From Chitinophaga pinensis DSM 2588 (GTDB lineage Bacteria > Bacteroidota > Bacteroidia > Chitinophagales > Chitinophagaceae): a stretch of DNA of 64,000 bases. Both the position numbers and the translations under genes were made by a program. Shown here in pieces: positions 1 through 10,400 of this stretch. The number at the start of each line of letters is the position of its first letter. The stretch's first letter is position 1. The notes under the pieces are model-generated. The model was not told where the DNA came from. It did not search any database and saw only the letters and a list, made by a program, of their open reading frames with translations. The stretch lies in contig NC_013132.1 in NCBI RefSeq assembly GCF_000024005.1, positions 8,426,001 to 8,490,000 of the forward strand, written 5' to 3'.

Positions 1-33
1 TGTTATATATAGCAGACCTTTTTTCATGTTCAT
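1..33 (-). CDS. Start of a probable SusD-type lipoprotein gene (partial)
   Basis: Only the first codons are in the window. The ATG at 33-31 overlaps the stop codon of the SusC gene by one base (TAATG); a second in-frame ATG is at 27-25. The visible residues (MNMKKGLLYIT) look like the start of an export signal. Position directly behind a SusC gene, with translational coupling, is the classical place of the SusD partner. The SusD assignment rests on context alone, because no lipobox or domain is visible. Confidence 0.4.
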   Translation of the reverse strand, partial: MNMKKGLLYIT

Positions 34-3000
34 TATTTTTTAAATTTTACGTTCACATTCACACCATAGGTACGGGTACTTGGTAAACTGGTACCTTCGA
101 TACCTGCGTAGTTGATGAGTGAAGAAAATCCGGATTCTGGGTCTATGTTGTCAGACTTGCGCATGAGGGTAAGCAGATTACGTGCTACCAGTGATATACC
201 GATAGATTCGAATGGTGTTTTACCCATTACCTTGCTACCCAGGGTATAACCAAATGTTAACTGGCGCAGTTTTATGAAGTCCGCATCCAGTACGCTGTTT
301 TTGGAGATCTTATTCGCATATGCCTGGTAATAGGACTGCGCATCTACGTTCGTTGTATTTTTCTGTCCTGTGCTTTCAATGATACCATCCACTACGATAC
401 CTGATTCTCTGCCTGCCAGGGTTGATTTATCCAGACCACGGAATACCGCATAGTCTTTTGTGGCAGACAGGATCTTCGCACCAAACTTACCATCGATCAG
501 GAATGACAGGTTGAAGCCTTTAAAGGAGAAATCGTTATTGATACCACCGAAGAACTTAGGCAGTACGCTACCCATTGGACGCAGCACACCATCATTGATC
601 GGCAGACCGGAATTATCCAGCAGTACTTCACCTTTGTCATTGCGTTTGAAATCATACGCCAGGATCTGCGGACCAGCTAAACCTTTTACGAGGGCCGTAT
701 TTGCGTTCAGCGGACGGTAGGTACCCAGTGTCAGGATCGTACTGCTGCTGTTGTCGCCATAAATATCCAGGATCTTGTTCTTGATATAAGTACCGTTCAC
801 AGAAGCATTCCAGGTGAAACTGGAGCTGGATACGATTGTACCATTGATCTGTGCTTCAAAACCAGTGTTCTGGGTAGAACCGGTCGGGAAATAAGCTTTT
901 TCATAACCAGTTGCCGGAGAGATGGTACCCTGGATGATTTCGTTCTTCGTCTTACGGTGGAAGTAAGCGAGATCAACCCCCAGTCTGTTATTGAAGAATT
1001 TCAGTTCCAGACCAACTTCCGCTTCTTTCAATGTAAATGGTTTCAGGAACAGGTTAGGCAGTGTAGAAGAAAAATCACCAGTGCTGACGCCACCAATGGT
1101 ACTTCCCACATTGTAGTAAGATTTGGTGATGTAGGCATCCACCGGCTCACCACTCGCATTCGCATAAGAGGCACGTAACTTACCATAAGTCATCTTAGGA
1201 ATGTTCAGCAGCTCAGAGAAAATAAAGCTACCTGATACAGAGGGTACAAAAATGCTTCTGTTATCAGAAGGCAGAGTAGAATACACATCATAACGACCAG
1301 TTGTTCCGATAGTCAGGAATCCTTTATAGGAGAAGTCCGCAGTGTAATAGGCAGACTGTGATTCTCTGGATTCATAGTCGTAGTTCCTGCTGAAATTGGT
1401 AACGTTACTGTAAGAATATACATAAGGTATGATATACTGGTTACCAGCTACGCCTACCATTTCCCAGGTTCTCTTACGAAGGTTACCACCGACAGCCAGG
1501 TCTACCTGCAGGTCTTCCACGATGTTCTTTTTGAAACCGATCAGACCATCCGCGTTGAACTCCGTTGACTGTTCATTACGCAGATCCAGATCACCGCTTA
1601 CGGTTGTACCATTAGGCAGTGTACTTGTGGAATAAGCCGTTCCCCATGGAGTTACCTTAAATTTGCGGTCGTTGATATTATCATAACCCACACGACCCTG
1701 AGCATATAAGAAGTCAAAGAAATCGTAACGGACAGTCAGTGCAGAGATCCAACGTCTTCTGTCGATGTTATTGATATACTGATTTACGACAAACCATGGG
1801 TTTGTAACATAGTTATCATCCGTCCATACAATCTCACGGCCGTTGTTGTCAGGATTAAAACCTGGCTTCAGCAGATCTTCATTAATGTTTGTAGCCAGGA
1901 AAATACCGTTGTTCGCATTCAGCGGACCATCACTCAACTGAGGACGGTTCTGTGAGCGGTCATCGATATAGTTTACCATAGCACTCACTTTGAGTTTGCT
2001 GGTCAGGTTCTGATCCAGGTTCAGGTTGAAGGTTTTACGTTTCAGACCACTGCTCCTCAACACAGAGTGATTGTCCATGCTGGAAGCAGACACGCGGAAG
2101 GTACCTTTTTCACCACCGCTGGATACGGCGATTGTATTGGTAAAGGTCGGACCTGTTCTGTAGAAACGGCTGATATTATCATCTACAGCGGAATAAGCGT
2201 ACGAGTTACCATTGAACTGCGGCGTCATGGTGCCGTCCAGTTTTGAACCCCAGCTTAAACGGGTACTGGCCAATGCGTCAGTTGCGTTAGCAGGTTTTAC
2301 ACCGTGCTGCCCCTGACCATATTCATATTGAAACTCTGTAAAGTCGATCGCTTTATCCAGTGTGTAGTTCATGTTATATTCCACCTGCATCGTACCTTTC
2401 TTACCACTCTTGGTAGTAATGAGAATCACACCATTTGTAGCACGGGTACCATACAATGCAGATGCAGAAGCACCTTTCAGTACAGTCATACTTTCGATAT
2501 CATCAGGGTTGATGTTAGAGATACCATCACCATTATCAGAACCGCCCCACTCACCTGCTGCACCTCTTTGTGAATTATCCATCGGCACACCGTTGATAAC
2601 ATAGAGCGGGCTGCTGGCGCCAAAGCTTGCCATACCTCTTAACAGTACCCGGGCAGAAGAACCGGGACCACCGTTTGTACCACTTACACTCAAACCAGCC
2701 ACACGGCCACCGAGAGAGTAAGCAACGTTGGTTTCACGCGCCTGTGTGAGAGAAGCACCATCCACTTTGGTGACAGAGTAACCGAGTTTTTTGGATTCTT
2801 TGGAAATACCCAAAGCGGTTACAGTTACTTCACCTAACTGAGAAGAAGATTCTTCCATGCTCAGGTCAACGGAAGTCTGACCAGCTGCAACTTTAATTCC
2901 CTTTGAAGTATAACCTATCAGTGATGTTTCAAGTGTAATTTCTCCTTCGGGTGCATTCTTCAATGTGAATGCGCCATCAGCACCCGTGATTGCAAAGATA

Positions 3001-3143
3001 TTTTTCCCCTGCACCTTAATACTTACAGAACCCAGCGGAGCACCGGATTTAGAATCTTTGACAGTTCCCTGCAACTGCCTTGTCTGAGCCAATGCTACCG
3101 TGGAAAGAAGCATCGCAACAAACAGCAAATGTAGATGTCTCAT
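33..3143 (-). CDS. SusC/RagA-type TonB-linked outer-membrane transporter
   Basis: A 1036-residue outer-membrane porin that takes up large substrates (usually glycans or peptides) with TonB energy. A signal peptide (residues 1-19, ending ALAQ) is followed by a carboxypeptidase-D-like beta domain (about 22-100), the conserved segment around GEVTVTALGI (about 104), and a plug with the SusC signature NPDDIESMTVLKGASASALYG and NGVILITTKSG (about 210-245). The rest is a long beta-barrel with a usual C-terminus. There is no STN domain, so unlike the other two SusC proteins in this window it should not signal to a FecR protein, and no sigma/FecR pair is adjacent. The SusD partner would begin at the window edge. 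The substrate cannot be told. Confidence 0.93.
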   Translation of the reverse strand: MRHLHLLFVAMLLSTVALAQTRQLQGTVKDSKSGAPLGSVSIKVQGKNIFAITGADGAFTLKNAPEGEITLETSLIGYTSKGIKVAAGQTSVDLSMEESSSQLGEVTVTALGISKESKKLGYSVTKVDGASLTQARETNVAYSLGGRVAGLSVSGTNGGPGSSARVLLRGMASFGASSPLYVINGVPMDNSQRGAAGEWGGSDNGDGISNINPDDIESMTVLKGASASALYGTRATNGVILITTKSGKKGTMQVEYNMNYTLDKAIDFTEFQYEYGQGQHGVKPANATDALASTRLSWGSKLDGTMTPQFNGNSYAYSAVDDNISRFYRTGPTFTNTIAVSSGGEKGTFRVSASSMDNHSVLRSSGLKRKTFNLNLDQNLTSKLKVSAMVNYIDDRSQNRPQLSDGPLNANNGIFLATNINEDLLKPGFNPDNNGREIVWTDDNYVTNPWFVVNQYINNIDRRRWISALTVRYDFFDFLYAQGRVGYDNINDRKFKVTPWGTAYSTSTLPNGTTVSGDLDLRNEQSTEFNADGLIGFKKNIVEDLQVDLAVGGNLRKRTWEMVGVAGNQYIIPYVYSYSNVTNFSRNYDYESRESQSAYYTADFSYKGFLTIGTTGRYDVYSTLPSDNRSIFVPSVSGSFIFSELLNIPKMTYGKLRASYANASGEPVDAYITKSYYNVGSTIGGVSTGDFSSTLPNLFLKPFTLKEAEVGLELKFFNNRLGVDLAYFHRKTKNEIIQGTISPATGYEKAYFPTGSTQNTGFEAQINGTIVSSSSFTWNASVNGTYIKNKILDIYGDNSSSTILTLGTYRPLNANTALVKGLAGPQILAYDFKRNDKGEVLLDNSGLPINDGVLRPMGSVLPKFFGGINNDFSFKGFNLSFLIDGKFGAKILSATKDYAVFRGLDKSTLAGRESGIVVDGIIESTGQKNTTNVDAQSYYQAYANKISKNSVLDADFIKLRQLTFGYTLGSKVMGKTPFESIGISLVARNLLTLMRKSDNIDPESGFSSLINYAGIEGTSLPSTRTYGVNVNVKFKK

Positions 3144-3230
3144 TATCGATTTAGTTTTTGGTTAGAGAATAAACAAGTGACAGACACTTGTGGGCATAGA
3201 AGAGCTGGTCGCCGTGCGACATTGTTTCCT

Positions 3231-3618
3231 TTCATTGTTCGGTCAGTTAAAAATTTGGTTGTCGAAAAAAATACTTCCCCCTTATGCTAGTTCATAGCAA
3301 TGTTTACACTTTCATTGTTGCTGAATTTTGGTCTCGCTTATGTTTTTCACAATACTATCTACCCACTATGTTAAAAAGACACTTATTATCTTTGAAACAC
3401 ATTATTGGTGCCTTACATAGCAGGCAGATAGCTGTAAACTCAGTAGAAATTTGAGATGATTAAATTATTGTTCATTGTTCTAACTTCCCGTTTGCAAATC
3501 TGATTTTGTTTTTTTTGATTTGATTGCAGAAAGAAAAAAAGTTCAAATAGTTAGCTGTTCAATAGTTTATTGATCCAAAGTCGCGCTATACTCTTACGAG
3601 TAATACAATTCATTGTTA
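3231..3618. repeat. Four dispersed TTCATTGTT boxes upstream of susC
   Basis: TTCATTGTT occurs at 3231-3239, 3311-3319, 3471-3479 and 3609-3617, always in the same orientation. The first three are spaced 80 and 160 bp apart. They lie 90-470 bp upstream of the minus-strand susC start. They could be regulator sites or chance in AT-rich DNA. Confidence 0.35.
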
Positions 3619-3936
3619 CTGTTTGTTCCAAAAAATCGATAAATGACAAGTTTCTATACATGGACGGTTGTCAAACCGCGAATTTCATAACCAAAATACC
3701 GCTTACGCTTTCTCGTAGTTCACGTTCGTTGTTCACTCTCTTTTGTTCACTATTATTTAACACAATGAATGTACTTAATTTTAACATTCTGTACAATAGC
3801 AATTGCGTTGTACATAATTATAACCATTTGCGCGCATCACCAAATACTATTTTAACACTTATTGGTTGTATGTAAACCGTTTTAGCTATTGATTGACAGG
3901 GGATTTCAAGGTAAACGATTACAATACTATTTTGTC

Positions 3937-3978
3937 AAAAAAAGACGCCGTCACCCCTTCAGATGACAGCGTCTTTTA
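3937..3978 (-). terminator. Intrinsic terminator behind the GH43 gene
   Basis: An inverted repeat with arms AAAAGACGCCGTCA and TGACAGCGTCTTTT (one mismatch) has a short loop and a T-run on the minus strand. It sits about 45 bp beyond the GH43 stop codon. Confidence 0.8.
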
Positions 3979-4020
3979 TACACTTATTCAACAGACCGTA
4001 TAGCCTGTAAATGTGACACT

Positions 4021-4992
4021 TTATTTCAGTTTATCTGCTTTAACGCCCTCTTTTGTGATCTTCACAGGAACGATTAATCCATTCTCGTCAAAATGCATTT
4101 CATCAATACATACGACGCGGTTGTTAGCAGCAGTTTCTGTCAGCGGACGTCTGTGGTAGATAATATACCAACGGTCTGTTCCCGGTACGTTTACTACAGA
4201 ATGGTGACCTGCGCTGGTAGCTACGGATGTATCCTGTTGCAGGATCTTACCAATACGTTTGAAAGGACCTACCGGAGAATCAGCGATAGCATAGGCAACG
4301 GAATATTCCGGGCCACCCCAGCCACCTTCTGACCACATGAAATAATATTTACCATTGCGTATGAACATAAATGGTCCTTCCACATAACCGGCAGGCGTTA
4401 TTTCCTTAAAGGTATTACCGTCTTCAAAAGGCGTGAATCCTTTAAAGTCGTTGTTCAGTTTTGCGATGTTACAATGACGCCATCCACCATATATAATATA
4501 GTATTGTCCGTCTTTGTCATGAAAAACGAATTGGTCGATCGGTTGTGCCTTATTATGGAATTTGTCAATCAGTGGTTTACCGATATGGTCTTTATAAGGA
4601 CCTCCTGGTTTATCAGCTACTGCTACACCGATACCACCTTCTTCGTTATCACTCTGGATATCATTGGCGGCAAAGAAGAAGTAGTATTTGCTGTCTTTCT
4701 TTACGATAGCCGGCGCCCACATCGCCTTTTTTGCCCATTTTACGGCTGCCGTATCCAGAATGTGTGGATGTTTAGTCCATTTAATCAGGTCCCGGGAAGA
4801 AAAGGCATCAAAAAACACCTGTTTCTCATATTTGTCTGAAAATGTAGGATATACCCAATACTCTTTACCCCATATAACTGCTTCAGGATCAGCGTACCAT
4901 CCCTGCATGATAGGATTACCGGACGTTTTTTGGGCGGCTGCGGGTAAAGTGGCAGCTGCTGCCAGTAATAACAATGTTAAGACCTTTCTCAT
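4021..4992 (-). CDS. Glycoside hydrolase family 43, secreted
   Basis: A five-bladed beta-propeller glycosidase of about 323 residues. The start at 4992 is chosen because it opens a clear signal peptide (MRKVLTLLLL..., cleavage after AAAQ, residues 1-21); an ATG upstream would bury it. The GH43 triad is visible: general base Asp35 in WYADPE, pKa-modulating Asp153 in PIDQF, and general acid Glu205 in VEGPF. Family members remove arabinose, xylose or galactose residues from plant-type glycans; the exact substrate is not resolved. The gene is divergent from locus A (ECF/FecR/SusC/SusD), which has no glycosidase of its own, so it may serve that locus. A terminator follows the gene. Confidence 0.9.
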   Translation of the reverse strand: MRKVLTLLLLAAAATLPAAAQKTSGNPIMQGWYADPEAVIWGKEYWVYPTFSDKYEKQVFFDAFSSRDLIKWTKHPHILDTAAVKWAKKAMWAPAIVKKDSKYYFFFAANDIQSDNEEGGIGVAVADKPGGPYKDHIGKPLIDKFHNKAQPIDQFVFHDKDGQYYIIYGGWRHCNIAKLNNDFKGFTPFEDGNTFKEITPAGYVEGPFMFIRNGKYYFMWSEGGWGGPEYSVAYAIADSPVGPFKRIGKILQQDTSVATSAGHHSVVNVPGTDRWYIIYHRRPLTETAANNRVVCIDEMHFDENGLIVPVKITKEGVKADKLK

Positions 4993-5268
4993 AATATAAT
5001 TTCCAGTTTGAAGCACAATATAATAATTGACTACCCAGGTTGTATACATCGGCCGGTATTCTCTGCCAAAGAGGCCATTTTCAGTCTCAGAAAAACCGCT
5101 AACCAATTCATAACCAGTCCACTAATGCACTTCACAGCAATAGACCAGTAAGCACCAGGGACCAGACCAGACAAATAAAACTATTAGATAATATATCCGC
5201 AAATAGTCAATCGAAAACCGCTATTCTGCCAAAACGTTCATCACATCGGACAGTTTCGATATCATTTT

Positions 5269-5865
5269 TTGTTCCTACTTTTACCGCAGCATTCAAACGA
5301 TAGGAAATTGTCATATTCATCCTTACCAGAGGAGCAGGAATTATTACGGCAGATTGCCAGGGGTGACGAGTCTGCATATACACTTGTATTTAATCATTAT
5401 AGTAAACAAGTGTTCAATGTAGCCATGCTTTATCTGAAAGACACCACACCGGCCCGGGAGGTCGTACAGGAGGTTTTTCTGAAAATATGGCTGAAAAGGG
5501 AAACTATGTCCGATGTGGAAGACCTCACCGGTTATCTCTTCATTCTTACCCGTAATCATATATATGACAATTTCAAAAAACAGGCTAATCTCCTGAAAGC
5601 ACTGGACAGCTTCATCCAGTTACAACCTGCAGCCATTGCAGATACCGACCACCGCCTCCAGCAACACCAGTACGATCACCTTTTGAACAAAGCGGTATCC
5701 AGCCTTCCCCCTGAACGTAAAAAGGTATATATCGCCCGTAAAGAGGGACTGAGTAATGAAGAGATCTCCCATAAAATGAACATTTCCATTCATACTGTCA
5801 AGAAACAGATGCAACTAGCCGTACAAACAGTCAGAAGTTTTGTGAAACAGCAGCTCCATATCTGA
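5269..5865 (+). CDS. ECF RNA polymerase sigma factor, locus A
   Basis: A sigma-70 family ECF factor with region 2 at about residues 40-110 (conserved VVQEVFLKIW and the DN motif near RNHIYDNF) and a region 4 helix-turn-helix at about 150-190 (GLSNEEISHKMNISIHTVKKQ). It should direct RNA polymerase to the susC/susD promoter once released by the FecR protein encoded downstream. No ATG is usable: the frame opens with TTG at 5269, and another TTG at 5308, preceded by AGGAAA, would give a protein starting MSYSS, of normal family length. The start is therefore uncertain. It is divergent from the GH43 gene and 155 bp upstream of fecR. Confidence 0.92.
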   Translation: MFLLLPQHSNDRKLSYSSLPEEQELLRQIARGDESAYTLVFNHYSKQVFNVAMLYLKDTTPAREVVQEVFLKIWLKRETMSDVEDLTGYLFILTRNHIYDNFKKQANLLKALDSFIQLQPAAIADTDHRLQQHQYDHLLNKAVSSLPPERKKVYIARKEGLSNEEISHKMNISIHTVKKQMQLAVQTVRSFVKQQLHI

Positions 5866-6020
5866 CCTTCTTCCCCTTTTCCCGGTAATGTCCTGAAAAT
5901 AAAACCCCACTTTTCCACAACCTACTGAAAACCAGTAATAAAAAAAATTTCTAACGGAATACTCCTTTCGATTTTGACGATCGTCTTTATATCTATCAAC
6001 CCAGTGCCAAACTATCGTTT

Positions 6021-7205
6021 ATGACAATACCTGAGATAAAGCGATTGCTAGAAAAGTATAAACGTCGTGAGATTACCCCGGAAGAACACCTGCAATTAAT
6101 GCAGGCCGTGCAGGATGACGCCTATACTGCCGCCATCAAAGCTGATATAATGGACACATTATACGGCGAAACGCCCGATATGGGGTGGGATGAGGGCCAG
6201 GCTGCTGCAATGCTGGAAGGTATTTTCAGCGATGGGATGGCGGAACGCCGGCATCTGCGGGTGGTAAAAAGAAGAAGACTGGTATATCGCTCCTTAGCTG
6301 CGGCTGTGGTAGCGGGGCTGATCGCCACCGGGGTATATTATATATCCCGGACGGACAAACAGGTAACTCCGGTAGTTGCCGTAAAACAGAAGCCACTATT
6401 GCCCGGGTCTAACAAAGCCATGCTGACCCTGGCCGATGGTACAGTTATACCGCTGGACAGTGCAAAAAACGGGGCTTTGGCGCAACAGGGGAATACGCAG
6501 ATCACCAATACCAACGGCAGACTTAGTTACAACGGAGGCGCCACAGGAGAAAAAGTGATGTATAACACCGTCGTAACGCCACATGGCGGACAATACCAGC
6601 TGACACTTGCCGATGGTAGCCGCGTATGGCTGAATGCCGCCAGCAGTATCAGGTTCCCGACGGCCTTCACGGGTAATGACCGGACAGTGGAAATTACCGG
6701 CGAAGCATACTTCGAGATCATGCAGCAGGCCGACAAGCCTTTCCATGTGAAAGTGAATGAGGTACAGGTGAACGTTTTGGGCACCAGTTTCAATATAATG
6801 GCCTATCAGGACGAACAGGCCGTGAAAACAACCCTGGTTGAAGGCGCCGTGCAATTAAAACACGGCAACGATGCCAGCTTACTGAAACCAGGCCTTCAGG
6901 CCAGCCTGTCAGCCAAAGACGATCATTTTGTGGTCTCTCCGGCTGATATGGAACAGACACTTGCCTGGAAAGAAGGCAAGTTCCGCTTCAGGAATACGAA
7001 TATCCGAACCATTATGCGACAGCTGTCGCGCTGGTATGACATCCAGGTGAGCTACCAGGGAGATGTGTCTGATATCGACCTGACAGGGGTACTATCCCGG
7101 AGAGAGGAAGCCGGCAACTTACTGACCGCGCTGGAAGCAACTCAAAGGGTACAATTTGAGGTCAGCGGAAACAATGTAACCGTACGACCCTGGGGACAAC
7201 GGTAA
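6021..7205 (+). CDS. FecR-family anti-sigma factor, locus A
   Basis: A 394-residue inner-membrane anti-sigma protein. The N-terminal cytoplasmic helices (1-85) bind the sigma factor, one membrane helix spans about residues 90-110 (AAAVVAGLIATGVYYIS), and the periplasmic FecR domain covers about 175-275 (GGQYQLTLADGSRVWLNAASS, FHVKVNEVQVNVLGTSFN). A C-terminal DUF4974-type domain (about 310-390) should touch the STN domain of the transporter. It belongs to locus A, with the sigma gene upstream and STN-SusC downstream. The gap to susC is 195 bp and contains a candidate antisense RNA. Confidence 0.93.
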   Translation: MTIPEIKRLLEKYKRREITPEEHLQLMQAVQDDAYTAAIKADIMDTLYGETPDMGWDEGQAAAMLEGIFSDGMAERRHLRVVKRRRLVYRSLAAAVVAGLIATGVYYISRTDKQVTPVVAVKQKPLLPGSNKAMLTLADGTVIPLDSAKNGALAQQGNTQITNTNGRLSYNGGATGEKVMYNTVVTPHGGQYQLTLADGSRVWLNAASSIRFPTAFTGNDRTVEITGEAYFEIMQQADKPFHVKVNEVQVNVLGTSFNIMAYQDEQAVKTTLVEGAVQLKHGNDASLLKPGLQASLSAKDDHFVVSPADMEQTLAWKEGKFRFRNTNIRTIMRQLSRWYDIQVSYQGDVSDIDLTGVLSRREEAGNLLTALEATQRVQFEVSGNNVTVRPWGQR

Positions 7206-7299
7206 AGCCTTCTCAGAGAAGGGGACCGCATTATGTAAAAACTAAAATTTTTTTCCAGTTATGACCACGTAAGAAATTAACGTCTGTCAATTCCCGGTA

Positions 7300-7387
7300 G
7301 AAAAAACCGGATTCCGACTGCCATCGGAACCCGGTACAAATTGGCTACCAATTTCCTTAACGTTTTTGAAAATCGATTATTAAGCCA
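7300..7387 (-). ncRNA. Candidate cis-antisense small RNA between fecR and susC (locus A)
   Basis: Predicted RNA of about 88 nt, from roughly 7 nt after the minus-strand -7 element at 7401-7394 to the T-run at 7301. It would contain a small upstream hairpin (AAATTGG/CCAATTT, 7338-7354) and the terminator stem, and would be complementary to the susC 5' untranslated region. The same arrangement recurs in locus B. Cis-antisense RNAs at this place are known from Bacteroides glycan loci (DonS type). Ends are inferred. Confidence 0.5.
7301..7335 (-). terminator. Terminator hairpin oriented against susC (locus A)
   Basis: Read on the minus strand, ACCGGGTTCCGA pairs with TCGGAATCCGGT around a 6-nt loop and runs into TTTTTT. 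The single imperfect pair is G-U in the minus-strand RNA but A-C in the plus-strand RNA, so the structure is built for a minus-strand transcript. No annotated minus-strand gene lies upstream of it. Confidence 0.7.
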
Positions 7388-7393
7388 AGAACA

Positions 7394-7401
7394 CAAAAGT
7401 A
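7394..7401 (-). promoter_or_regulatory. Antisense -7 promoter element overlapping the susC start (locus A)
   Basis: TACTTTTG on the minus strand (CAAAAGTA on plus) fits the Bacteroidota -7 consensus TAnnTTTG. A CTTG is found 19 bp upstream, where TTTG is expected. Its last base is the A of the proposed susC ATG. The same octamer lies in the same place at locus B. Confidence 0.5.
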
Positions 7402-10400
7402 TGGAACTACGCGAGACCTGCAAGGCCTTTCCGAAGGGAGGCTTCTTGCATAGAAAATTATTGTTAGTTATGAAATTAACTGCTATTCTGACCCTGGTAT
7501 TTTCACTCAATCTGAGCGCCAGGTCGTATTCACAATCTGTTACCATTACAGGCAAACACCTCGCCCTTTATGACATCTTCAACAGCATCAGTAAACAGAC
7601 CGGCTACGAGTTTGTATACGATGAGAAAATGCTGAACGGTACAGGTACTATAGATATTAACTTAAAAGGGGCCAGCATTGCAGCTGTATTAGACAACTGC
7701 CTGAAAAACAAGCCGCTTTCTTATACTATCACCGACAAGATCATTGTCATCCGTCCCAGAGCAGCCCGGAAAGAAGCAGCTGTCACGGCTGAACAACCTG
7801 CTGCTCAGGTGGAAGGTACTGTGGTGGATGGTGCGGGCCAGCCTTTGCCGAATGTTGCGATACAGGTAAAAGGGACTACCCGTGGCGTACTGACCGATGC
7901 AAAAGGTCACTTCTCCATCCAGGTAGAAAGCACAGACGTACTGGTGTTCAACTATGTTGGTTATGACAAAAAAGAAGTACCGGTAGGTACACAGACCTCC
8001 CTGCAGATTGTATTGCAGGAGTCTAACAAACAACTGAACACAGTCGTGGTAACAGCGCTGGGTCTGAAAAGATCTGAAAAGTCTATCACCTATGCTACCC
8101 AGCAGGTGAGCGGTGTGGAGCTGACCAAAGCAAAAGATCCAAACCTGATGAACACCCTGAACGGTAAAGTAGCCGGTCTGAATATCTCTTCCAGCTCTTC
8201 CGGTGTGGGTGGTTCTGCAAAAGTGATCCTGCGTGGTGCTAAATCCGGTCTCGGTAGCAACCAGGCATTATACGTGATCGATGGGGTGCCAATGAACAAC
8301 TCCCTCACCTCCCAGCCTAACAGCTCTTATGGTGGTAGCAGTTCCTACGATGGTGGCGACCCGATCTCCAACCTGAACCCGGACGATATCGAAAGCGTAT
8401 CCGTACTGAAAGGTGCATCCGCAGCTGCCCTCTATGGTAGCCAGGGTGCAAACGGTGTGGTACTGGTAACCACAAAAAGTGGTAAAGCCGGTCGTACCAT
8501 TGTAAACTTCTCTTCCAGTCTGACACTGAATACCGTTGCCTACAAACCTGAATTCCAGAACAGCTACGGTCAGTCTACCGCTACCAGCACACAAAGCTGG
8601 GGTAGCAAACTGGCAGGTGGCGCACAGGACAACCTCGGTTCCTTCTTCCAGACAGGTAATAACCTGACCAACTCTATCAGCCTCTCCGGTGGTACTGATA
8701 AGATGCAGACATATTTTTCTTATGCAAACACCTCCGCAAAAGGTATTGAGCCTAAGAATAAACTGTCCCGTAACAATATCAGCTTCAAAGAAACAGGGCA
8801 TTTCCTGAATGATAAACTGACTGCTGAAGCAGATGTAAACTATATCACACAGACAATAGACAACACACCGCTGAGTGGTTTCTATTTCAATCCGCTGACA
8901 GGTCTCTATCTTTTCCCTCGCGGTAAAGATCTCGCACCATATAAAAATGGTTTCGAAGTATTTGACCCGGCAAGACGCCTGATGACACAGAACTGGGCGT
9001 TCAATGAAGACATTCAGCAGAACCCATGGTGGATCGTAAACCGTAACCAGAACTCTCTGGATCGTAACCGTTTATTGCTGAATGCAAGCCTGAAATATGA
9101 AGTGAACAAATGGCTGAATATCCAGGGCCGTGGAAGCATCGACCGTATCAATGACGTATACGATCAGAAAGTATATGCAGGTACCGTAACTACACTGTCT
9201 CCTGCAAATGGTGTGTATATCTATAGCAACACCACTACCAGCCAGCAGTATGGCGACGTGCTCGCTAACTTCAACATCCCGATCGGAGACAAAATCCGTA
9301 TCACGGGCGTACTGGGTGGTAGCATCAGAGACGTCATCACCAAAGGTGATAAATACAACTCTGGTCAGGAAGGTCTGAACATCCCGAACATCTTCGTGCT
9401 GCAGAACTTCAAAGCAATCAACCCACTGAATACAGGTACCCTGCAGGAAAACCATAGCCAGGTACAGTCTGTATTCGGTAGTGCCAACATCTCTTATAAA
9501 GACTGGGCATATTTAGACCTGACTGCACGTAATGACTGGGCTTCTAATCTGGCATTCACACCATCAGGTTCTTATTTCTACCCTTCCGTAGGTCTGAACG
9601 TGATCCTGAGCTCCGTAGCGAAACTGCCTGAATTCATCAGCTTCGCGAAAGTACGTGGTTCCTTTGCACAGGTAGGTAACTCTCCGCTGGCTTACCAGTC
9701 TAATCCTGCTGTATACACATTCAGCGCAGGTGGTGGCTTCAGCATCAACCCATCCGCACCATTCACTGATCTGAAACCTGAAAAGACGAACTCACTGGAG
9801 TTTGGTACTGAATGGCGTTTCTTTGACAACAGACTGAGTGCTGATGTTACTTACTACAAAACAAACACTAAAAACCAGACATTACAGATCAGAGCTCCTC
9901 AGGGTTCTTTCTATGATAACTTCTTCATCAATGCCGGTAACATTCAAAACCAGGGTGTGGAAGCAGTAGTACGCTATGACGTACTCCGTGACGGCAAACT
10001 CAAATGGAATACAGGTCTCAACTTTGCTACCAACCAGAACAGGATCAAAGAACTGGCTCCTAACGCACCAGAATTTACACTGAGCGGCGCATCCGGATCC
10101 AACTATGTATCCAAGTTCAAAGTAGGTGGCTCCTTCGGCGACATCTACGGTACCGTATTACAGCGTGATGCACAGGGCCGTGTGATGATCGATGCAAATG
10201 GCAATCCAATCAAACAGGGTGGTGACTTCGTATATCTGGGTAACTCCAATACCAGGTGGCAGCTTGGATGGAACAACAACCTGGAGTACAAAGACTTCAC
10301 CCTGTCTTTCCTGATCGATGGCAAATTTGGTGGTAAGGTAATGTCTATCACACAGTCCGTGATGGACCAGTATGGCGTATCCAAAGCAACCGGCGACGCA

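Larger units (their letters stand above)
3144..4020. other. Long AT-rich intergenic region upstream of susC
   Basis: About 880 bp between two minus-strand genes without a convincing coding frame. It contains four copies of TTCATTGTT (3231, 3311, 3471, 3609) and, at its far end, the terminator of the GH43 gene. I found no TAnnTTTG promoter element in the orientation of the susC gene, so the promoter may depend on another sigma factor or on an activator. Confidence 0.6.

Noticed and set aside
2304..2604. Plus-strand open frames inside the first susC gene
   Set aside because: These and similar frames inside other large genes are shadows of the real coding strand (Cys/Ile/Val-rich, no start context).
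4993..5106. N-terminal extension of the GH43 protein
   Set aside because: The extra 38 residues precede a perfect signal peptide and have no signal of their own, so the start at 4992 is preferred.
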